The notes beneath the pieces are model-generated. The model worked only from the letters and a program-made list of their open reading frames with translations. It was not told the DNA's origin and searched no databases. A stretch of DNA of 64,000 nt from positions 39,539-103,538 of the forward strand of contig JBBPIJ010000008.1 of the NCBI GenBank assembly GCA_038040395.1, written 5' to 3'. Made by a program: the position numbers and the translations under genes. Of this stretch, positions 60,049 through 64,000 are shown piece by piece. Position 1 is the stretch's first letter, and each line of letters begins with the position of its first letter. The stretch comes from VAXT01 sp038040395 (lineage in GTDB: Bacteria > Actinomycetota > Thermoleophilia > Gaiellales > Gaiellaceae).

Positions 60049-61479
60049 ATGAGGCGCGTCGCTATCGCCGTAGCCCTCCCGGCGGCAGTGCTGGTTCTGG
60101 CGGTCAGCCCGCCTGAGTCCCAATCGTCGAGCCTGTCCGCGATCGAGAGGGTGAGCTGGTCGGCCGACGGGCGCTGGATCGCCGTCAAGGGGATGCCTGA
60201 CTACGGCTTCGGGCTGGCCGTTGCGCGAGCTGACGGGAGTGGTGTGAGGACCCCGGCCATCCATGGTGAACAGGCGAGATGGTCTCCGGACGGCACGCGG
60301 ATCGCCGACGCCTCCGGGTATTCGCTATTGGTCGCGAAGGTGGCAGACGGGACCCTGAAAACGGTTAGCGGGCCGAACCGCAGCGTCGCTTCCTTCGCCT
60401 GGTCGCCCGACAGCGAGCAACTCGTCTACGAGCGAGACGAAGGGCTCTTCGTACAGGGGCTCTTCGTATCCCGCTGGGACGGAACTCAGCAGCGCGCGCT
60501 CACCGGCGGCCGGGACCCGGCCTGGTCGCCTGACGGTCGGGACATCGCGTTCGGGAGGTGGTCGCCTTATGGTTGTCGCGACGACAGCGAAATCGCGATC
60601 GTGGGGTCGGACGGAAGCGGAGAACGCACGCTCGCCCGCGGGCCTGAAGGCCCGGCGGGACCCGTGTGGTCACCGGACGGGACCCGCCTCGCCTACCGGG
60701 GCGCATGCTCCGGCGCGATCTATGTCATCGGTCGTGACGGCTTGGGCGAGCGGGTAGTCGGACAAGCGCCGCCCTCGTCCTTCTACGGAAACCCGGTCGC
60801 ATGGTCTCCTGACGGGGAATGGCTGGGAGTCCACGAGCTGTACCAGGACTCGACGATCCTGTTCCAGGTCGACGGGTCAGGCCAGGCGTCGTTTCGAACG
60901 GCTCCGGCAGGAGTGGTGAACTGGTCGCCGCAGGACGATCGCATCCTCTTCACCCGCCACACCGACCGGGGCGACGAGCTATTCGTAGGGTCGACCGACG
61001 GCTCGGAACGTGCGATCGGGCCGGGCTTGGCGGCGGACTGGTCGCCGGACGGAACGAAGATCGCCGCCATCCAGGCGATCGACTTCGAGCGGGTTCGTTA
61101 CTCCTCGTGCACGGAGCAGCTACTGGTGGAGGACCTGTTCGGTCGTGTCCTCTACGGGGTGACACCGTGTCGACATGACGGCACGAGTCGAGCCGATGTG
61201 ATTGTAGGCACCCCAGGGCCGGACTTTGCCTTCGGCGGCGGCGGGACGGATCGGATCTACGGAGACCTCGGTAATGACCTCCTCTCAGGAGGCGCCGGAG
61301 GTGACCGGCTCTACGGCGGAGGGGGTAGGGACACGATCAAGGCCGGCGGTGGACCGGATCGCATCGCGGTGCGCGACGGCTTCTTCGACCGCGTCTGGTG
61401 CGGTTCGGGCAGAGACGTCGTCTGGGCGGACTCGATCGACTCGGTAGCCAAGGGCTGCGAGACCGTGCGGCGTCGATAG
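60049..61479 (+). CDS. Secreted TolB-like beta-propeller with RTX-type repeats
   Basis: 476 aa. Signal peptide (RRVAIAVALPAAVLVLAVSP). Seven or so PD40-type blades marked by W-SPDG (ARWSPDGTRIA, PAWSPDGRDIAF, PVWSPDGTRLAY, VAWSPDGEW, ADWSPDGTKIA). The C-terminal 80 residues have GGxGxDxxxG units (GGTDRIYGDLGNDLLSGGAG, GDRLYGGGGRDTI), which bind calcium in RTX proteins. Function unknown; likely a cell-surface binding protein. Confidence 0.85.
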   Translation: MRRVAIAVALPAAVLVLAVSPPESQSSSLSAIERVSWSADGRWIAVKGMPDYGFGLAVARADGSGVRTPAIHGEQARWSPDGTRIADASGYSLLVAKVADGTLKTVSGPNRSVASFAWSPDSEQLVYERDEGLFVQGLFVSRWDGTQQRALTGGRDPAWSPDGRDIAFGRWSPYGCRDDSEIAIVGSDGSGERTLARGPEGPAGPVWSPDGTRLAYRGACSGAIYVIGRDGLGERVVGQAPPSSFYGNPVAWSPDGEWLGVHELYQDSTILFQVDGSGQASFRTAPAGVVNWSPQDDRILFTRHTDRGDELFVGSTDGSERAIGPGLAADWSPDGTKIAAIQAIDFERVRYSSCTEQLLVEDLFGRVLYGVTPCRHDGTSRADVIVGTPGPDFAFGGGGTDRIYGDLGNDLLSGGAGGDRLYGGGGRDTIKAGGGPDRIAVRDGFFDRVWCGSGRDVVWADSIDSVAKGCETVRRR

Positions 61480-61505
61480 CGCGCCGGCCGTAGCATCCCG
61501 GGAAC

Positions 61506-62243
61506 ATGAAGGGCGTCATCCTCGCGGGCGGCACGGGCAGCCGCCTCCATCCGCTGACGCGGATCACGAACAAGCACCTGCTGCCGATCTACGACCGGCC
61601 GATGGTCACCTACGCGATCGAGGCGATCGTCTCGGCTGGGATCAGCGAGCTGATGCTGGTGACCGGCGGCACCCATGCGGGCGAGTTCTTCCGGCTGCTC
61701 GGCGACGGCCACGCGCACGGGATCGACCGGCTCTCGTATGCCTACCAGGAGCGCGAGAGCGGGATCGCCGACGCGCTGGGCCTCGCGGAGCGGTTCGCGG
61801 GCGGCGACCGTGTGCTGGTCATGCTCGCGGACAACATCTTCGGGCAGTCGATCAAGCCGGCGATCGACAACTTCGAACAGCAGGAGCGTGGCGCTCGCAT
61901 CGTCCTCTCAAAGGTCGAGGAGCCCGAGCACCTCCGCCACCTCGGGGTGGCCGAGCTCGACGGCGACCGCGTGACGCGGATCGTGGAGAAGCCGGAGCAC
62001 CCGCCGAGCGAGTACGCGGTCACAGGGCTCTATTTCTACGACCCCTCCGTCTTCGAGTTCCTGCCCACGCTCTCGCCCTCAGCGCGCGGCGAGCTCGAGA
62101 TCACGGACGTGAACAACTGGTTCGTGGGGCAGGGGACGATGGAGTACGACATCGCCGAGGGCTTCTGGGGCGACGCGGGCGAGTCGATCGACGCGTACTA
62201 CGAGGTCAACGACTTCGTCCGCGGAAACGGCGCCAACAAGTGA
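61506..62243 (+). CDS. rfbA: Glucose-1-phosphate thymidylyltransferase
   Basis: 245 aa. GVILAGGTGSRLHPLTRITNKHLLPIYDRPM is the nucleotidyltransferase signature; LADNIFG and VEKPEHPPSEYAVTGLYFYD follow. First step of dTDP-sugar synthesis. Somewhat shorter than the typical RmlA, lacking part of the C-terminal region. ATG nine bases from TAGCAT. Followed by rfbC with a GTGA overlap. Confidence 0.93.
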   Translation: MKGVILAGGTGSRLHPLTRITNKHLLPIYDRPMVTYAIEAIVSAGISELMLVTGGTHAGEFFRLLGDGHAHGIDRLSYAYQERESGIADALGLAERFAGGDRVLVMLADNIFGQSIKPAIDNFEQQERGARIVLSKVEEPEHLRHLGVAELDGDRVTRIVEKPEHPPSEYAVTGLYFYDPSVFEFLPTLSPSARGELEITDVNNWFVGQGTMEYDIAEGFWGDAGESIDAYYEVNDFVRGNGANK

Positions 62244-62704
62244 TCGAGGGGTTGCAGCGGATGCCCTTGCGGCGGTTCGAGGACGAGCGCGGTTGGTTCT
62301 CCGAGATCCATCGCTCGAGCTTGCTGGAGAAGCCGATGAAGCAGACGAACGTCTCGTTCTCGAAGAAAGGCGTGATCCGGGGCCTCCACTTCCACGAGCG
62401 GGGTCAGGACGATCTCTTCGTCTGTCTGAGCGGGAGCGCTCGCGTCGTCGTCCTCGACCTCGAGACCGGTGAGACGTTCACCGAGGACATCGGTGACGGC
62501 AACCCGGTCGCGATCTACGTGCCCGGCCGCTGTGCGCACGGCTTCGAGGCTCTCACAGATCTCTTCTTCGTCTACCACGTGACGGAGGAGTACGACCCCG
62601 CCGATCCAGACGAGCACGAGGTTCCCTGGAGCGACCCGCGCGTCGCCGACCTCTGGAGCACGACATCGCCGATCCTCTCGGAACGGGACCAGGCCGCATC
62701 CTGA
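62240..62704 (+). CDS. rfbC: dTDP-4-dehydrorhamnose 3,5-epimerase
   Basis: 154 aa cupin. RFEDERGWFSEIHRSSLL, NVSFSKKGVIRGLHFHERGQDDLF (with the catalytic His in GLHFH), and IYVPGRCAHGFEALTD. Slightly shorter than the standard enzyme. Its stop TGA overlaps the presumed CTG start of rfbD. Confidence 0.9.
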   Translation: MIEGLQRMPLRRFEDERGWFSEIHRSSLLEKPMKQTNVSFSKKGVIRGLHFHERGQDDLFVCLSGSARVVVLDLETGETFTEDIGDGNPVAIYVPGRCAHGFEALTDLFFVYHVTEEYDPADPDEHEVPWSDPRVADLWSTTSPILSERDQAAS

Positions 62705-63483
62705 TCACCGGCGCGGGCGGGCAACTCGGGATGGCGCTTGCCGAGGTGTTCCCCGAGGCGGATGCCCTCGCGAGGTCCGACTGGGACGTCACGACCCCGC
62801 CTCCTCGGGACTGTGCAACAGACTGTTGCTTAGTCCTGCACGCGGCGGCCTGGACCGACGTTGACGGGGCCGAGGCCAACCGCGCGAGCGCGGCACGGGT
62901 CAACGTCGAGGGGACGCGAAACGTCGTCGAGCTCGGCGCGCCGGTCGTCTACTTCTCGACGGACTACGTCTTCGACGGCCGCAAGGGCGAGCCGTACGGC
63001 GAGTCGGACAAGCCGAACCCGGTCTCGGTGTACGGTCGCACGAAGCTTGAAGGCGAGCGCGAGCTGCGGGAGGGCTGGATCGCCCGCTCGTCGTGGCTCT
63101 TCGGCTGGACGGGGAGGAACTTCGTCAGAACGATGCTCGCCCTCGGCGAGAAGCAGGACGAAGTGTCGGTCGTCGACGACCAGCGAGGCTCCCCTACGTA
63201 CGTCGGTCACCTTGCGGAGGCGACGCGAGAGCTCATCGAGCTGCCGCACGGCATCTGGCATCTCGCCGCCGAGGGCGAATGCACGTGGGCCGATTTCGCA
63301 GAGGCGATCTTCGAGGAAGCCGGCCTCACATGCCGCGTGCGCCGCATCACAACCGAGGAGCTGGGACGCCCAGCTCCAAGGCCGGCAAACTCGGTCCTCT
63401 GCAGCGAGCATCCCGAAGCCCCACGCCTACCCCACTGGCGAGAAGGCCTCCGAGCCTGCCTGGCGCGTCTTAACAGGGTCTGA
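62701..63483 (+). CDS. rfbD: dTDP-4-dehydrorhamnose reductase (apparent CTG start)
   Basis: 260 aa if started at CTG 62701, overlapping the rfbC stop as CTGA. This keeps the NADPH motif ITGAGGQLG, which the first canonical start (ATG 62731) would remove. Then VLHAAAWTDVDGAEANRASAARVNVEGT, YFSTDYVFDG and the YGRTKLEGE (YxxxK). Residues encoded at 62808-62836 (DCATDCCLV) come from a palindromic repeat. The C-terminus ends in a GGGTCTGACCC palindrome. Confidence 0.9.
   Translation: MITGAGGQLGMALAEVFPEADALARSDWDVTTPPPRDCATDCCLVLHAAAWTDVDGAEANRASAARVNVEGTRNVVELGAPVVYFSTDYVFDGRKGEPYGESDKPNPVSVYGRTKLEGERELREGWIARSSWLFGWTGRNFVRTMLALGEKQDEVSVVDDQRGSPTYVGHLAEATRELIELPHGIWHLAAEGECTWADFAEAIFEEAGLTCRVRRITTEELGRPAPRPANSVLCSEHPEAPRLPHWREGLRACLARLNRV
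62808..62836. repeat. Palindromic repeat, copy 3, inside rfbD
   Basis: GGACTGTGCAACAG-A-CTGTTGCTTAGTCC, same core as copies 1 and 2 and the same GACT/AGTC ends. It is read in frame, encoding a Cys-rich DCATDCCLV segment between the first Rossmann strands. Confidence 0.75.
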
Positions 63484-63528
63484 CCCCGTGAACCTTTACA
63501 GGGTCTGACCCCTGGACAGGTCTGTTAG
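63471..63528. repeat. Tandem palindromes between rfbD and rfbB
   Basis: TAACAGGGTCTGACCCC (63471-63487) and TTACAGGGTCTGACCCC (63496-63512), 25 bases apart, each with palindrome GGGTC-T-GACCC; then GACAGGTCTGTTAG (63515-63528). They supply the stop codons of both convergent genes (TGA 63481-63483; TAA 63525-63527). Confidence 0.75.
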
Positions 63529-64000
63529 CGCCAGGCTGTTTCTTCGACTTGGAGGCGCTCGCGCAAGGGCTCCCACCAGGCCCGGTTGGCCTCGTACCAC
63601 TCGACGGTTTCGCGGAGGCCATCTTCGAAGCCGATCTCCGGCTTCCAGCCCAGCTCGCGCTCGATCTTCGACGCGTCGAGCAAGTAGCGCCGATCATGGC
63701 CGGGCCGGTCGGGGACGATCGTCTTCAGCGACTCCGGCTTTCCCGTGAGCTCGAGCACCCGGTCGGCGATCTCCTCGATCGACGCCTCCACCCCCGAGCC
63801 GACGTTGTAGGTCTCGCCCGGCGCCCCCTTCGTGAGCGCGAGCTCGATCGCCCGGCAGTGGTCGCGCACGTGCAGCCACTCGCGCCGGTTCTCGGTCGAC
63901 GCGTACATCGGGAGCGGCCTGTCGTCGAGCGCATTCGTGACGAAGAGCGGGATCACCTTCTCCGGGAACTGGAACGGCCCGTAGTTGTTCGAGCAGTTCG
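63525..64000 (-). CDS. rfbB: dTDP-glucose 4,6-dehydratase, C-terminal part
   Basis: Partial: the gene enters from beyond base 64000 and 157 codons plus the stop are visible. NCSNNYGPFQFPEKVIPL continues past the edge. Then RREWLHVRDHCRAIELAL, ETYNVGSGVEASIEEIADRVL, RPGHDRRYLLDASKIERELGWKP and the C-terminal TVEWYEANRAWWEP are the RmlB pattern. Makes dTDP-4-keto-6-deoxyglucose, substrate for RfbC. Convergent with rfbD. Confidence 0.95.
   Translation of the reverse strand, partial: NCSNNYGPFQFPEKVIPLFVTNALDDRPLPMYASTENRREWLHVRDHCRAIELALTKGAPGETYNVGSGVEASIEEIADRVLELTGKPESLKTIVPDRPGHDRRYLLDASKIERELGWKPEIGFEDGLRETVEWYEANRAWWEPLRERLQVEETAWR

Overview
The window is a chromosomal replication-origin neighbourhood from a high-GC bacterium. 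Gene order (rpmH-rnpA-yidD-yidC-jag-rsmG-parA-parB leftward, dnaA-dnaN-recF-dciA-gyrB-gyrA rightward), GTG/TTG-rich starts, a GyrA intein very like the mycobacterial ones and many apparently leaderless TANNNT promoters suggest Actinomycetota, perhaps a deep class such as Thermoleophilia. The class is inference; no 16S rRNA is present.

Layout. 1-960: a partial gene, a bifunctional-nuclease family gene, tRNA-Ile(GAT). 960-5650: leftward ribosome/membrane-insertase/segregation block. 5650-7500: origin region in two parts flanking dnaA. 7503-16352: sliding clamp, RecF, DciA and gyrase; gyrA carries a 414-residue intein with a LAGLIDADG endonuclease at the active-site tyrosine. 16400-22500: MerR-type regulator, GalT, slipin/NfeD pair, secreted PGRP amidase, biotin ligase. 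22600-30600: fatty-acid synthesis (fabZHDGF, then accDA) with a HAD and a GNAT gene between. 30600-40456: LigD, HD-GYP, GNAT, NDH-2, LOG-like, DDAH-like and a YprA/MrfA-type helicase. 40479-43637: TPP riboswitch plus thiD-thiM-thiE-thiL. 43666-54817: lone DppB-type permease, thioredoxin, polyprenol-phosphate mannosyltransferase-like, PolX, HAD, an ABC-2 exporter with OtsB, a split TauE pair, ZIP/Zur metal module, M23 endopeptidase. 54886-60012: hsp20-lon and an MMPL transporter. 61506-64000: dTDP-rhamnose genes rfbA, rfbC, rfbD, rfbB (partial).

Most genes are packed with 4-base NTGA overlaps. Four genes (recF, galT, fabG, rfbD) have no canonical start codon upstream of their conserved N-terminal motifs and appear to begin with CTG, three of them as a CTGA overlap with the preceding stop. 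About a dozen genes have a TANNNT hexamer 6-9 bases upstream of GTG/ATG and no Shine-Dalgarno sequence, and two divergent gene pairs appear to share a symmetrical -10 element.

The least ordinary features are: a TPP aptamer whose 3' 28 bases are duplicated 168 bases downstream beside the thiD ribosome site; a palindrome (GACTTAGCAACAG-W-CTGTTGC..AGTC) found twice between convergent genes and once in-frame inside rfbD; a second repeat family with compensating hairpin changes, one copy of which supplies the fabZ start; and a DnaA-box-like cluster about 24 kb from the origin.
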